Source of the DNA: Pirellulaceae bacterium | GTDB lineage: Bacteria > Planctomycetota > Planctomycetia > Pirellulales > Pirellulaceae | DNA length: 32,785 nt | NCBI GenBank assembly: GCA_024102795.1 | Contig: JAGFJK010000210.1 | Span: 1 to 32,785, forward strand | Reading direction: 5' to 3' | The notes under the pieces: generated by a model | What the model saw: the letters and a program-made list of their open reading frames with translations, nothing else | Database searches by the model: none | What the model was told of the DNA's origin: nothing | Shown: positions 17,862 to 26,168 of the stretch, one piece after another | Position numbering within the stretch: position 1 is the first letter of the stretch | Layout: each line of letters starts with the position of its first letter | Translations under genes and position numbers: made by a program

Positions 17862-17981
17862 CAGGCTGATTTTGCGGGTTGTAGCCCCCGCAACCTCGAA
17901 TTACCGTAAAAGATGGACTTGAGGGAAGAACTCGCACATCCGGCAACAACTTGATCAGCGGACCTTGTGAGGAGCGCGGCG

Positions 17982-18617
17982 ATGAAACGTCTGGGAACTG
18001 TGCTGCTGGCCACCAGCCTCTGCCTTGTGGCCACGGGGATCGTATCGGGGGAGCACCGGGGCGGCGGCGGCGGACCCGCGATGGGCGGTGGCGGTGGTGG
18101 GCGCGGTGGCAGTCACGCGGGTGGTCGTCCCTTCATGACGGGCATCAAGCAGGACTTTGCGGCCGCCGCGGTGCCGGGTGGAGCCTTTGCCAGCGGAATC
18201 CGCGGCGGTTTTCCCGGCGCGTACGGCTACGGCGGACTGGGCGGCGTCGGGTTCCTGGGGGCCGGGTTCGGCTTCGGTGGCGGGTACGGCTACGGATTCA
18301 GCGAAAGCACGTTGCTCTATCGTCTCGGGCACATCCCCGTCCCACCGTATTATGCCCTGCACCCGCCTGTTTACTATGGGCAACGGATCTTCCGCAGCTA
18401 CGGCGACAGCCCCTTCGCGAATTATCCGACGCCGGCAGCGTATCGCCAGCCGGCCGCCGCGCAGTGGATCCAGAATCCGCTGGTGCCGGTGATTTCGGTC
18501 GGCGGCAGCGGCGCGGCGGCGGTGCCAGCCCCAGATCAGACGGCGCAACTGATCGTCAACCCGTTTTACGACGGTCCCACGCAGCAGGTGGCCAGCGCCT
18601 CCGAGGCGGCCCGCTAA
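17982..18617 (+). CDS. Small exported Gly/Tyr-rich protein
   Basis: A 211-residue protein with a clear signal peptide (MKRLGTVLLATSLCLVATGIVSG). A Gly/His-rich stretch, then a Gly-Tyr-rich region (about 85-110), then HIPVPPYYALHPPVYYGQRIFRSYG and SPFANYP, and a tail with QLIVNPFY. The HPPVYY-SPFA and IVNPF blocks recall a group of hypothetical planctomycete proteins I have seen, but no function is known to me. Start chosen at ATG 17982, preceded by GAGGAG; an upstream GTG at 17967 is in frame. Divergent from queG. A surface or matrix role is guesswork from composition. Confidence 0.8.
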   Translation: MKRLGTVLLATSLCLVATGIVSGEHRGGGGGPAMGGGGGGRGGSHAGGRPFMTGIKQDFAAAAVPGGAFASGIRGGFPGAYGYGGLGGVGFLGAGFGFGGGYGYGFSESTLLYRLGHIPVPPYYALHPPVYYGQRIFRSYGDSPFANYPTPAAYRQPAAAQWIQNPLVPVISVGGSGAAAVPAPDQTAQLIVNPFYDGPTQQVASASEAAR

Positions 18618-18627
18618 GTGATATTTT

Positions 18628-18710
18628 GACCTCTGGGGTCGATTGGGAATCGCCAGCATTTCATCCATTTGACGAAGATTCCCCATCCTGCCAAATCGAC
18701 CCCAGAGGTC
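18628..18710. repeat. 83-bp element ending in perfect 17-bp inverted repeats
   Basis: GACCTCTGGGGTCGATT (18628-18644) and its exact reverse complement (18694-18710) enclose a second inverted pair GGGAATC (18645-18651) and GATTCCC (18677-18683). Together they make a long, nearly continuous stem with a loop of about 25 nt and a bulge on the right arm. It starts 10 bases after the Gly-rich gene stop. It may be a terminator-like RNA structure or a small palindromic mobile element; there is no T-tract at its end. Confidence 0.85.
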
Positions 18711-18830
18711 GATAGCCGCTGACCTTGCGTCGGCCAGCTTTCTTTGTTACAAGCCTGCCCCTCGCGTGCCTGGCGTTTTCCGCCGGCGCTCGGCGAACTA
18801 TCTCACTCTCAGGCAGGACAGGGGCCAAGG

Positions 18831-20177
18831 ATGGCTAGAGCCTCCCGATCGCGGCGGCGGCGCAAAACGAAACAGACGTGGTCGCAACAGGTCGTCGGCA
18901 TGGCGGCCATCGCACTGCCCGCTCCCGCGCGAGCGGTCGTGAGCAGCCGCTGGGGTTCGCGGCTGGCCGTGCTGTTGCTGCCGCTGCTGATCGCCGGCGG
19001 AGTGATCACGCTGGACTGGTCCGACGGCGTCCCCAAGCTACGGCTGAACCCGGAAAAGACGGCCGAAGTCAAGCAGAAAGTGGCCGCGGGCGCCGAACAG
19101 CTCAAGGAGAAGTTCCCCGACGCCGTCGATACCGCCGCGCGAGCGCTGGAGAACTCGCCGCTGGCCGGCCAACTGGCACAGTCCGCGAGTTGGTCGAACC
19201 AGACGACATCCGCATCCGCACTGCCGCCTCGCAATCCGGCCACGGTGCGGATTGCGAGCTTCAACATTCAAGTGTTTGGCGAATCCAAGGCCGCCAAGCC
19301 GCACGTGATGGACGTGCTGGCGCAGGTCGTGCGGAACTTCGATGTGGTCGCAATCCAGGAGCTGCGCACCCAGAACGAAGCGGTTCTGGACCAGTTTCTG
19401 GCGCTGATCAACGCCGGCGGCGGCTCGTACCGTTACGTGGTCGGGCCGCGGCTGGGGCGGACGGTCAGCAAGGAACAATACGTCTACGTGTACGACGCCC
19501 AGCGAATCGCCATCGATCCCCAATCGGTGGTTACCATACCGGATCCGCCGGACTATCTCCACCGCGAACCGCTGATCGCCCGCTTCCAGGTCCGCACATC
19601 GCCGCCCGAAGCCGGATTTTCGTTCATCCTGGTCAACATCCACACGGATCCCGACGAGACGGATACGGAGCTGGATGCGCTGGACGACGTGTTCGTGGCG
19701 GTCCAGCGCAACGTGTGGCGCGAGGACGATGTGATCCTGCTGGGCGACTTGAACGTTAGCCAGGACCAGTTGGGCGAACTGGGACGCCTGCCCGACATGA
19801 CTTGGACGGTGCGCGGCGAGCCGACGAACACTCGCGGGACCAAGTCCTACGACAATATTGTCTTCAATCAGCGAGCGTCGGTGGAGTTCACCGGACAGGC
19901 GGCCGTCATGAACTTGATGGAGATGTATGGCCTGACCGTCGAGCAGGCGCTGGAAGTGTCGGACCACTTGCCCGTGTGGGCCGAGTTCCATGCGTTTGAG
20001 GGCATGAGCGGCGGGGTGCAGGTCGCGGCCCGCCCGCCGGCGCCACTGCAACCGGCAGCAGGCCAGCCGCCGGCGTATCAACCGCCGGCAGGCCAGCCAG
20101 CGACTGGCCAGCCGACCACCGCGCCCAGCAGCAGGTCCGACATTCCGCTGCTGCGGTTGCTGCCGGGCAGGCGGTAG
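18831..20177 (+). CDS. Membrane-anchored endonuclease/exonuclease/phosphatase family protein
   Basis: A 448-residue DNase I-like hydrolase. An Arg/Lys-rich cytoplasmic tail (SRSRRRRKTK) precedes one transmembrane helix (about 44-61), so the enzyme domain is probably outside the cytoplasmic membrane. The catalytic fold starts at VRIASFNIQVFGES (Asn145) with Glu178 in VVAIQELRT, then VNIHTDPDETD, VILLGDLNVSQ and SDHLPVWAEF, giving the metal- and phosphate-binding Asn, Glu, His, Asp-Asn and Asp-His. The C-terminal 60 residues are a low-complexity Pro/Gln/Ala tail with repeats of the form PPAGQP. Substrate could be nucleic acid or a phosphoester. Start chosen at ATG 18831 after AAGG; the frame is open to 18744. 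Confidence 0.87.
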   Translation: MARASRSRRRRKTKQTWSQQVVGMAAIALPAPARAVVSSRWGSRLAVLLLPLLIAGGVITLDWSDGVPKLRLNPEKTAEVKQKVAAGAEQLKEKFPDAVDTAARALENSPLAGQLAQSASWSNQTTSASALPPRNPATVRIASFNIQVFGESKAAKPHVMDVLAQVVRNFDVVAIQELRTQNEAVLDQFLALINAGGGSYRYVVGPRLGRTVSKEQYVYVYDAQRIAIDPQSVVTIPDPPDYLHREPLIARFQVRTSPPEAGFSFILVNIHTDPDETDTELDALDDVFVAVQRNVWREDDVILLGDLNVSQDQLGELGRLPDMTWTVRGEPTNTRGTKSYDNIVFNQRASVEFTGQAAVMNLMEMYGLTVEQALEVSDHLPVWAEFHAFEGMSGGVQVAARPPAPLQPAAGQPPAYQPPAGQPATGQPTTAPSSRSDIPLLRLLPGRR

Positions 20178-20203
20178 AGCGGCCGAACGCTCCGAGACCA
20201 GGG

Positions 20204-20265
20204 GCGGCCCTCCGATGGGACAGCGGCCCTCCGATGGGACAGCGGCCTTCCGATGGGACGGCGGC
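20204..20265. repeat. 19-bp tandem repeat, three copies plus partial
   Basis: Units starting GCGGCCCTCCGATGGGACA at 20204, 20223 and 20242 are nearly identical (the third has TT for CT and ends in G), with a truncated fourth from 20261. They sit in the 130-bp gap between two convergent genes. No function visible. Confidence 0.88.
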
Positions 20266-20307
20266 CCGAGCCCCGGCGGCAGCACCCGAATCCCGCGCCG
20301 GACAGCC

Positions 20308-20769
20308 CTACACCGGCTTATTGGGGTCGCGAATCTGCCCGGCCTCGTTGTTCAGTACGTCGTAGCGTTTCTTGGAATCGTAACGACGTTCCAACCCGGC
20401 CCGGTCGAGCAGCGACTTGCCCATGATTTCGGACAGCGCTTCCTCGTCGGCCGGCGGGGGGCCGGTGGCGCCCAGGTCGATGGGCGAATATTCGACTTCG
20501 TACTTGTGCTTGGCGATCGATATCGTGTCGCCCGGATCGATCCGCTTGCGGATCACCCGCTTGCCGTTCACCTTGGTCCCGTTGCGGCTGTTCAGGTCCT
20601 TGACGAACCAGTAGCCGCTTTCGATGGTCAACTGGCAGTGCAGGGCCGAGACGTTGTCGAACCGCAGCACGATGTCGCAGCTTTCACGCCGCCCCACCAC
20701 CAGTTTGTCCTTGAGCAGTGGGATGCGGTCGCCGCCCCCCACGGGTACGAGTTCACCGAGCGCTGCCAT
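20308..20769 (-). CDS. FHA domain protein
   Basis: A 153-residue protein with an N-terminal forkhead-associated domain, which binds phosphothreonine peptides. The FHA core is visible at about residues 10-90: LVVGRRESCDIVLRFDNVSALHCQL, then WFVKDLNSRNGTKVNG, with the conserved GR, S..H and N-G positions. After the domain is a short C-terminal tail without a recognised fold (DEEALSEIMGKSLLDRAG). It is probably a phospho-signal adaptor for Ser/Thr kinases, which planctomycetes have in number; no kinase is in this window. I chose ATG 20769 (upstream GGAAGG...GAGAAG) rather than the first ATG at 20865, which would overlap the divergent radical SAM gene. Confidence 0.88.
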   Translation of the reverse strand: MAALGELVPVGGGDRIPLLKDKLVVGRRESCDIVLRFDNVSALHCQLTIESGYWFVKDLNSRNGTKVNGKRVIRKRIDPGDTISIAKHKYEVEYSPIDLGATGPPPADEEALSEIMGKSLLDRAGLERRYDSKKRYDVLNNEAGQIRDPNKPV

Positions 20770-20848
20770 TGCTTCTCTGCCTTCCCACTGTTGCCTTGTC
20801 GCGCCGAGATGAGTCCGATAGGATGCGCGAGGTTCCGAATGAGGGGTA

Positions 20849-21949
20849 ATGCGAACAAGTTCCATCTTAGCGAGCCGGTACTTGGCGTCAACTTCGGCAG
20901 AGACAGGTCCCGTGCGGCCCCGGTATGACTGGCGCGGCGCGGGGCTGCGATATTATGCCTACAGCTTCTTTCTGCGTTCGCATTTCGGCCAGCGGGTGCA
21001 GCGGGTCAGCGTGGACGCCGGGTTCACCTGTCCCAATGTGGACGGCACGGTGGCCGTGGGCGGCTGCAATTTCTGCGACAACCGCAGCTTCAGCCCCAGC
21101 CGGCGCCTGCCTCGGCTACGCATCCAGGACCAGATCGAGGAGGGGATTCGCCGCCTGCGGCTGAGGTACCGTTGCCAGCGGTTCCTGGCCTACTTCCAGC
21201 CCGCCACCAACACCTACGCTCCGGTGGACCGGCTGCGGACGGTTTACGAAGCGGCCCTGGAGGACGAGCGGATCGTGGGCCTGGTGATCGGCACCCGCCC
21301 GGACTGCGTCCCGGACGACGTGCTGGACCTGCTGGAGGAATTCGGGCGGCGGACCTGGCTGTCGGTGGAGTACGGTCTGCAGACCATCCACGACGCCTCG
21401 CTGGATTGGATGAACCGGGGCCATCATTACGACGCCTTCCAGGACGCCATGCGGCGCAGCCGGGGCCGGGGCTTCGAAATCGGCGCGCACGTCATCCTGG
21501 GCCTGCCGGGCGAATCGCGGGCCGACATGCTGGCCACCGCCCGCGAACTGGCTCGCCACCAGGTGGACTCGATCAAGATCCACAACCTGTACGCCGTGCG
21601 GAACACACCGCTGGGCGAACAGGTGGTGCGGGGCGAGGTGCAACTGATGCCGCGCGAGGCGTATGTGCGGTCGGTCGTGGATGTGTTGGAGGTCCTGCCG
21701 CCGACGACGATCGTCGAGCGGATCAGCGGCGAGGCGCCGCCCGATTACTTCCTGGGTCCCGACTGGTGCCTGGACAAACCGGGGCTGCGGGCCGCGATTG
21801 ACGAGGAGTTCGCTCGCCGCGACACGTGGCAGGGCAAGGCCTGCTATACTGAGGGTCGGGACGAATCTGCGAGCGGACTGGACGGCCGCTGGCCGCCCGC
21901 CGGGCGGCCGGAGGAAAGTCCGGGCTCCACAGGACAGGGTGGTCGGTAA
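20849..21949 (+). CDS. Radical SAM protein, YhcC type (TIGR01212-like), reading into rnpB
   Basis: A radical SAM enzyme of the YhcC group. The [4Fe-4S] motif is CPNVDGTVAVGGCNFC (Cys61, 73, 76), CX11CX2C as in this group. Conserved blocks follow: YFQPATNTYAPVDRL, VIGTRPDCVPDDVLDLL, SVEYGLQTIHDASLDWMNRGH, HVILGLPGESRADM and IKIHNLYAVRNTPL. Function in the group is unsettled. Expected end is near DTWQGKACY (nt about 21848), but no stop occurs there: the frame continues 88 bp into the RNase P RNA gene and stops at the TAA in its P-region. The tail of about 30 residues is therefore encoded by structural RNA sequence. ATG 20849 is listed; a GTG at 20912 is an alternative. Divergent from the FHA gene. 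Confidence 0.9.
   Translation: MRTSSILASRYLASTSAETGPVRPRYDWRGAGLRYYAYSFFLRSHFGQRVQRVSVDAGFTCPNVDGTVAVGGCNFCDNRSFSPSRRLPRLRIQDQIEEGIRRLRLRYRCQRFLAYFQPATNTYAPVDRLRTVYEAALEDERIVGLVIGTRPDCVPDDVLDLLEEFGRRTWLSVEYGLQTIHDASLDWMNRGHHYDAFQDAMRRSRGRGFEIGAHVILGLPGESRADMLATARELARHQVDSIKIHNLYAVRNTPLGEQVVRGEVQLMPREAYVRSVVDVLEVLPPTTIVERISGEAPPDYFLGPDWCLDKPGLRAAIDEEFARRDTWQGKACYTEGRDESASGLDGRWPPAGRPEESPGSTGQGGR
21842..21850 (+). promoter_or_regulatory. Extended -10 promoter for rnpB inside the radical SAM CDS
   Basis: TGCTATACT lies 12 bases before the inferred 5' end of rnpB, the spacing expected for a -10 element. It sits within codons of the radical SAM gene. The -35 region is weak (GACACG near 21821). 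The same string GCTATACTGA precedes the gene at 30492. Confidence 0.6.
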
Positions 21950-22288
21950 CGCCGACCGGCCGCGAGGCCAGGGAAAGTGCCACAGAAAGCAAACCGCCTC
22001 CGGCGGTCCTCACGGGCCGCCGGCGGTAAGGGTGAAACGGTGAGGTAAGAGCTCACCAGCAGCCAAGGTGACTTGGCTGGCTCGGTAAACCCCACCCGGA
22101 GCAAGGCCAAACAGGGAGCAGCCGCCGGCCCGTTGCGGCGCGCGAACCGGTCCGGTTCGTCATCGACTTCCGGGTAGGCCGCTCGAGGCGGCGGGCAACC
22201 GCCGTCCCAGATAAATGGCCGTCAGCCGCCAGCGTCGCCCTGACGCCGGCGGACACAGAACCCGGCTTACAGGTCCGCTCCAGATTCG
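21862..22288 (+). ncRNA. rnpB: RNase P RNA, bacterial class A
   Basis: The catalytic RNA of ribonuclease P, which matures tRNA 5' ends. The universal core is plain: GGAGGAAAGTCCGGGCTCC at 21910-21928 (P4 5' strand), the GGTAACGCC turn, CAGGGAAAGTGCCACAGAAA, GGTAAGGGTGAAACGGTGAG, GGTAAACCCCACCCGGAGCA, a GGGTAGGCCGCT segment, AGATAAATGGCCGTC and, near the 3' end, ACAGAACCCGGCTTAC (P4 3' strand). The ends come from helix P1: CGAATCTG-C-GAGCGGAC at 21862-21878 pairs with GTCCGCTC-CAGATTCG at 22273-22288, with one bulged C. The length of about 427 nt fits class A. The first 88 nt overlap the upstream radical SAM frame on the same strand. The convergent ribbon-helix-helix gene ends 22 bases downstream; no separate terminator is seen. 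Confidence 0.97.
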
Positions 22289-22309
22289 CTCCCGTCCCGC
22301 TGGCCGCCA

Positions 22310-22792
22310 TCACTCCTCCTGTTCTTCCGCCCGTGCTGTCTGTCCCGCCGGGCCCGATTGGCGCAGCCGCCGCTCCTCCCGGCAGAGCTCCTCCAGCTCC
22401 TCGGTTTCTTCGAGCTCCAGGATCTGGATCAGCTTGGCGATGCACAGCTTGTTCATGCTGAGCTGTTTCTGGTGGGCCTCGGCCTTGAGCACCTCGTGCA
22501 GGCTCTTGGGCAGCCGCACAGTGATCATCCGCATCGGCTCGTCGTGGGTCAGGTCCCCGTCCGGGCGAGCGCGCAACCGGGCCAGCATCTGCCGGATTTC
22601 CTGATACTCCGGCGTTTCCTCGAACGCCCGCAAACCCTCCTCCGTGGGGAACAACCGCCGCACCACGCCGCCCACTCCCAGCATTTCACGCATGAACACC
22701 AGCCAGTGCGGGTCCTGCCGATACAGTTCCGCCGCCACTCGGTAGGCTTCTCGCTTGCATCTGTGCAGTTCGTCCGGGTTGAAATCGGCCAT
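22310..22792 (-). CDS. Ribbon-helix-helix (HicB/CopG-like) DNA-binding protein
   Basis: A 160-residue protein. Residues about 88-124 (RMITVRLPKSLHEVLKAEAH, then LSMNKLCIAKLIQ) match a ribbon-helix-helix domain as in HicB C-termini and CopG proteins: a beta strand with alternating polar residues followed by two helices. The N-terminal 80 residues (DELHRCKREAYRVAAELYRQD, HWLVFMREMLG) are helical and not recognised. The tail is very acidic (ELEETEELEELCREE), likely coiled. It could be an autoregulator or antitoxin, but no toxin-like partner is adjacent. Start at ATG 22792 is supported by AGAAGGA nine bases upstream; the longer frame from 22894 lacks support. Convergent with rnpB. Confidence 0.75.
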   Translation of the reverse strand: MADFNPDELHRCKREAYRVAAELYRQDPHWLVFMREMLGVGGVVRRLFPTEEGLRAFEETPEYQEIRQMLARLRARPDGDLTHDEPMRMITVRLPKSLHEVLKAEAHQKQLSMNKLCIAKLIQILELEETEELEELCREERRLRQSGPAGQTARAEEQEE

Positions 22793-23047
22793 GTGCGGTC
22801 CTTCTTGCAATCTCAGGTCAGCCCACCGCGGTGCCCTCCACCGCGGTTCCTGCCGCCATCTTGCCGGCCAAGTCAAGCGAAGCACTGATAGCATTGCACT
22901 GCTTGCACTTACGTCATTTCGCCCGGGCTGCCCAAGGATTGAGCAGTGATGCCTGAAAGCGGGCGGCGGAGGGGCTGCCTATTGTTTAAGCAGAGGGTCC
23001 GAGTCCCATTTCCCAGGTGTCCAGCTCGGAGGCGGGAAAATTTTGGC
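22793..23047. other. Intergenic region, upstream of the RHH gene
   Basis: About 255 bases without a credible gene. The Shine-Dalgarno AGAAGGA of the RHH gene is at its left end. A weak pairing CTGCCTATTG...AAGCAG near 22975-22997 and a GGGTCCGAGTCCC string resembling a tRNA T-arm (22997-23009) were examined, but no cloverleaf forms on either strand. The right end is the T-tract side of the terminator for the isomerase gene. Confidence 0.5.
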
Positions 23048-23081
23048 AAAAAAACAAAAAAAGCCCCGCCGAAGCGGGGCT
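23048..23081 (-). terminator. Rho-independent terminator of the isomerase gene
   Basis: On the minus strand AGCCCCGC, loop TTCG, GCGGGGCT forms a perfect 8-bp GC-rich stem (23062-23081), followed by a run of T interrupted once (23061 down to 23048). It lies 80 bases past the stop of the isomerase gene. Confidence 0.92.
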
Positions 23082-23160
23082 GAGCGGAGTTGGGATTCGA
23101 GCCGGCGGGTGCGTCCGGCAAGGCGAGTCGGCAAGGCAAGTCGGCCGCGGGGGAGGGCGT

Positions 23161-24078
23161 TCAGGCCAGTTCCTGTGCCACGCGGTCCAGCAGTTTCTTG
23201 GTGGCCCGGATTCCCGCTGGTTCGTCCAGCTTCTGCCCCTCGTACTCGATCCCCACGTATCCGTGGTACTTATGATCCAGGACGATCTTCATCATTTTCC
23301 GGTAGTCCGTGCGGACCTCGTTGCCGTCGGCATCGAACTCGTGGCTCTTGGCGCTGACGGCCTTGGCGTAGGGCATCGTCTCCGCCACTCCCTGGTAGCG
23401 GTCATAGTCGCCGAAGTTGCCGAAGTCCGGCAGCGTTCCGCAGTTGGGCAGGTTGACTTGCTCCATGACGGCGGCCAGCCATTTGCCGTTGGAAGACAGG
23501 CCGCCGTGATTCTCGACGATCACGTTCAACTCGTGTTGGGCGGCGAACTCGCTCAACCGCCGCAGGCCGTCGGCGGCCAGTTTGAGTTGTTCCTCGTAGG
23601 TTCCGGCCGAGGCGGCGTTGACGCGCAGCGAGTGGCAGCCCAGGAATTTGGCCGCCTCGACCCATTTGTAATGGTTCTCGACCGCCTTGGTCCGCTGGGC
23701 GTCGTCCGGGTCGCCCAGGCGGCCCTCGCGATCAACCATGATCAACAAGTTCTTGACGCCCAGGTCGGCGGCCCGCTGCTTCATGTCCGCCAGGTACTTG
23801 CGGTCTGTCGCCTTGTCCATGAAGAACTGGTTCACGTATTCGACCGCGTCGATCCCGTAATCCTCCTTGGAGGCCTTGGCGAAGTCCAGGTGATCAAGCC
23901 GGCCGCCGAAGATGGCGCGATGCAGGGACCATTCGGCCAGCGAGATCTTGTAGGGGGCCGGCTTGTCTTCGGCCGCGGCGGCGGACAGTTTGCCCAGCAC
24001 GCTGCCGCCGGCGGTCAGGCTGGCGGCGGCCAGCAACCCTTGTTGGATGAATTCGCGTCGATTGGCTCCACGTGCCAT
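23161..24078 (-). CDS. Tat-exported sugar phosphate isomerase/epimerase family protein
   Basis: A 305-residue AP endonuclease 2-type TIM-barrel protein (xylose isomerase-like). The N-terminus [24 protein letters not shown] is a twin-arginine signal with Arg7-Arg8, so it should act outside the cytoplasm. The barrel begins [15 protein letters not shown]. Later blocks: [52 protein letters not shown] with the metal-binding Glu/His, [23 protein letters not shown] and [11 protein letters not shown]. These are the usual acidic and His ligands for a divalent cation. Substrate unknown; exported members are common in planctomycetes beside DUF1501-type genes. Start at ATG 24078 follows GAGGAA. Monocistronic with its own terminator. 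Confidence 0.92.
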   Translation of the reverse strand: MARGANRREFIQQGLLAAASLTAGGSVLGKLSAAAAEDKPAPYKISLAEWSLHRAIFGGRLDHLDFAKASKEDYGIDAVEYVNQFFMDKATDRKYLADMKQRAADLGVKNLLIMVDREGRLGDPDDAQRTKAVENHYKWVEAAKFLGCHSLRVNAASAGTYEEQLKLAADGLRRLSEFAAQHELNVIVENHGGLSSNGKWLAAVMEQVNLPNCGTLPDFGNFGDYDRYQGVAETMPYAKAVSAKSHEFDADGNEVRTDYRKMMKIVLDHKYHGYVGIEYEGQKLDEPAGIRATKKLLDRVAQELA

Positions 24079-24403
24079 GTTGGATTCCTCGTGCTGAGTG
24101 GCGGTTGGGACCCCGCGTTCGAAGTCCGCTGTGCAGTATAAATCCGGGGCACTGGGGCTTCAACGAGCGGCCGGGAGCCGGACGCAAGTGGGCGATCGGG
24201 CGGCGGATGGAGGCCAGGGGGCCGAACCGGACAACCGGGCGCCGTGTCTGGTGGAGATCAGGTGACGCCGGACCAGGCTGCGGGTCGGTGGCGAAGTCGC
24301 CTACAATAAAGTCGATTACAATACGGTCGGGGGACCGGACCAGCCGGCACGTTGCCGGTGGCCCAGGTCCCTGAACGAGGCCCTCCGGAGGAACCACTCG
24401 ATC
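24079..24403. other. Divergent intergenic region before hflX
   Basis: 325 bases between the isomerase and hflX starts. Near hflX there are two TACAAT hexamers (24303-24308 and 24317-24322) in the repeated context TACAATA, each a possible -10 box; a TATAAA near 24128 is not clearly assigned. GGAGGAA at 24387-24393 is the hflX Shine-Dalgarno. No gene seen. Confidence 0.45.
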
Positions 24404-25798
24404 GTGCCAGAGCTTGAACGACTGCCAGGCGTCGCCAGCGAATCGGCGGTTTTGGTTCGCGTCCTGTTGTCGGACCAGTCGGCGGAGGCCGAACCGCTGG
24501 AAGAGCTTCGCGGGCTGGCGGTCACCGCCGGCACGCAAGTGGTAGGCGGCCTGATCCAGCGCCGCGACCGGCCCGACGCCGGGACCTATCTGGGCAAGGG
24601 CAAGCTGGAGGAACTCAAACTGCTGGTCGAGGGCGAGTCGGCCGACGTGGTGATCTTCGACAACGATCTGTCGCCCGGGCAAACGCGGAATCTGGAAAAA
24701 GAGCTGCAGGTCAAGGTGCTGGACCGCACCGAGCTGATCCTGGACATTTTCGCGTCCAACGCCCGCACCTACGAAGCCCGGCTGGCGGTGGAACTGGCTC
24801 AGTTGGAATACTCGCTGCCCCGGCTGAAGCGGATGTGGACCCACTTGTCGCGGCTGAAGCTGGGAGTGGGCATGCGGGGTCCCGGCGAGAAGCAGTTGGA
24901 AGTCGACCGCCGGCTGGTCGAGAAGCGCATTCACGATCTGCGGCACGACTTGCGGGCCATCGAGCAGCGCAAGGAGCGGCAGGTGGCCGCTCGCCGCGAC
25001 CACATGACCGTGTCGCTGGTCGGCTACACCAACGCCGGCAAGAGCACGCTGATGAACGCCCTGACCCAGGCCGGCGTGCTGGCCGCGGACAAGCTGTTCG
25101 CCACGCTCGACACGCGGACCCGCCGCTGGCAGCTTCCGAACTGGGGCCCGGTGCTGTTGAGCGACACGGTGGGGTTCATCCGCGACCTGCCGCACCGCTT
25201 GATCGCCAGCTTCAAGGCCACGCTGGAAGAGGCCCGGCAAGCCGACTTGCTGCTGCACGTGGCCGACGCCGCCAACCCGGCCGTGCGCCAGCAGATCAGC
25301 GCGGTCTATGAAGTCCTCAAGGAAATCGGCATCGAGGAGAAGGACACGCTGCTGATTCTGAACAAGACCGACCAGCCCACCGCGCAGGCTCAGATGGAAG
25401 CCCTCCGTAACCGCTATCCGAATGCCGTGCCCGTCAGCGCCCGCGCCGGTACCGGACTGGGGCAACTGGCGATGAGCGTCAGCGACGCGCTCAGCCGCTC
25501 GTTCAGCGACGTCGACGTGGAAACCAGCGTCGAGAACGGGAAGCTGATGGCCTACCTGGCCGCGCATGGCGAGGTTCTCTCGAAGCGCTTTCACGACCAC
25601 CGCGTGACGCTCCACTGCCGCCTGCCGCAAAAGTACCTGGGACGGATTCCGGCGGCGGAGGCGATCGTCAGCGAACATCCGTCGGACACGCCCGCCGAAT
25701 ACCACCCCGGCGGCGAACGTAGCGGCATCGACGCCACCGCTCAGCGAGCCGCTACGCCGGAGGATGCGCCGGCGGATTCCGTGGAGGATGTGGCGTGA
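24404..25798 (+). CDS. hflX: Ribosome-associated GTPase HflX
   Basis: A 464-residue Obg-like GTPase that binds and splits stalled 70S ribosomes. The N-terminal HflX domain contains VVGGLIQRRDRPDAGTYLGKGKLEEL and FDNDLSPGQTRNLE, and the linker helices GMRGPGEKQLEVDRRLV are diagnostic. The G domain has G1 GYTNAGKST (207-215), G3 DTVG (254-257) with FIRDLPHRLIASFKATLEE, G4 NKTD (320-323) and G5 SAR (345-347). The C-terminal domain is present, with a Pro/Ala/Glu-rich tail of about 45 residues. The start is GTG 24404, supported by GGAGGAA ten bases upstream; no upstream in-frame ATG fits better. Apparently monocistronic. Confidence 0.96.
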   Translation: MPELERLPGVASESAVLVRVLLSDQSAEAEPLEELRGLAVTAGTQVVGGLIQRRDRPDAGTYLGKGKLEELKLLVEGESADVVIFDNDLSPGQTRNLEKELQVKVLDRTELILDIFASNARTYEARLAVELAQLEYSLPRLKRMWTHLSRLKLGVGMRGPGEKQLEVDRRLVEKRIHDLRHDLRAIEQRKERQVAARRDHMTVSLVGYTNAGKSTLMNALTQAGVLAADKLFATLDTRTRRWQLPNWGPVLLSDTVGFIRDLPHRLIASFKATLEEARQADLLLHVADAANPAVRQQISAVYEVLKEIGIEEKDTLLILNKTDQPTAQAQMEALRNRYPNAVPVSARAGTGLGQLAMSVSDALSRSFSDVDVETSVENGKLMAYLAAHGEVLSKRFHDHRVTLHCRLPQKYLGRIPAAEAIVSEHPSDTPAEYHPGGERSGIDATAQRAATPEDAPADSVEDVA

Positions 25799-25887
25799 AC
25801 GACCTGCCACACCGAAGCGGGCAGCGCACACAGCCAACTCCCTCTGGCTTGCTTCCCGCATCGGGATCGTGCGGTTATTAGGCTGTG

Positions 25888-26099
25888 GAACTTAATCGCA
25901 GCGCGGACGCGCATCCTGCGAAGGCCTTGAGCTGGGATCCTTGCCAGCTCTCTTTTTGCGCCGCGCGATTCCGCGCCGCTTGATATTCGCGCCCCACCCG
26001 CGCACGCCGCGCCGCGCTGGCTCGGCCACCGCCCAGGCCGCTCGGCAGGGGTCCGGTGGTAACGAGGATTCCGGTTGTCAGGACTTGCGCGATGGTCCC
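25888..26099. repeat. Left copy of the 212/214-bp dispersed repeat
   Basis: This 212-bp block recurs in the same orientation at 32340-32553 with scattered differences. Both begin GAACT(T/C)AATCGCAGCGCGG and end in GCGCGATGGTCCC. It holds several small palindromes: GAGCTGG...CCAGCTC here, replaced by GCTGGCA-TCCT-TGCCAGC in the right copy, and GCGCCGCGCGATTCCGCGCCGC. The small minus-strand frames over it are not convincing genes. It marks the left edge of the accessory island. Confidence 0.93.
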
Positions 26100-26168
26100 T
26101 GACATCTGCAGCGGCCGTCGCCTGTTGTCCTGCGCCCAACCGCGGCGCATGGGGCCACCACGGGGGCG

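Noticed and set aside
22975-23110. tRNA gene, because of GGGTCCGAGTCCC and GGGATTCGAGCC strings
   Set aside because: The T-arm-like strings lack pairing stems, and no D-arm, anticodon arm or acceptor stem can be folded around them on either strand.
22909-23139. 76-codon minus-strand frame
   Set aside because: It spans the terminator of the isomerase gene and has low-complexity composition and no Shine-Dalgarno.
25799-26168. Integron attC site (GCCCAAC string near 26137)
   Set aside because: No matching GTTRRRY partner with the required symmetry was found by eye; a covariance search would be needed.
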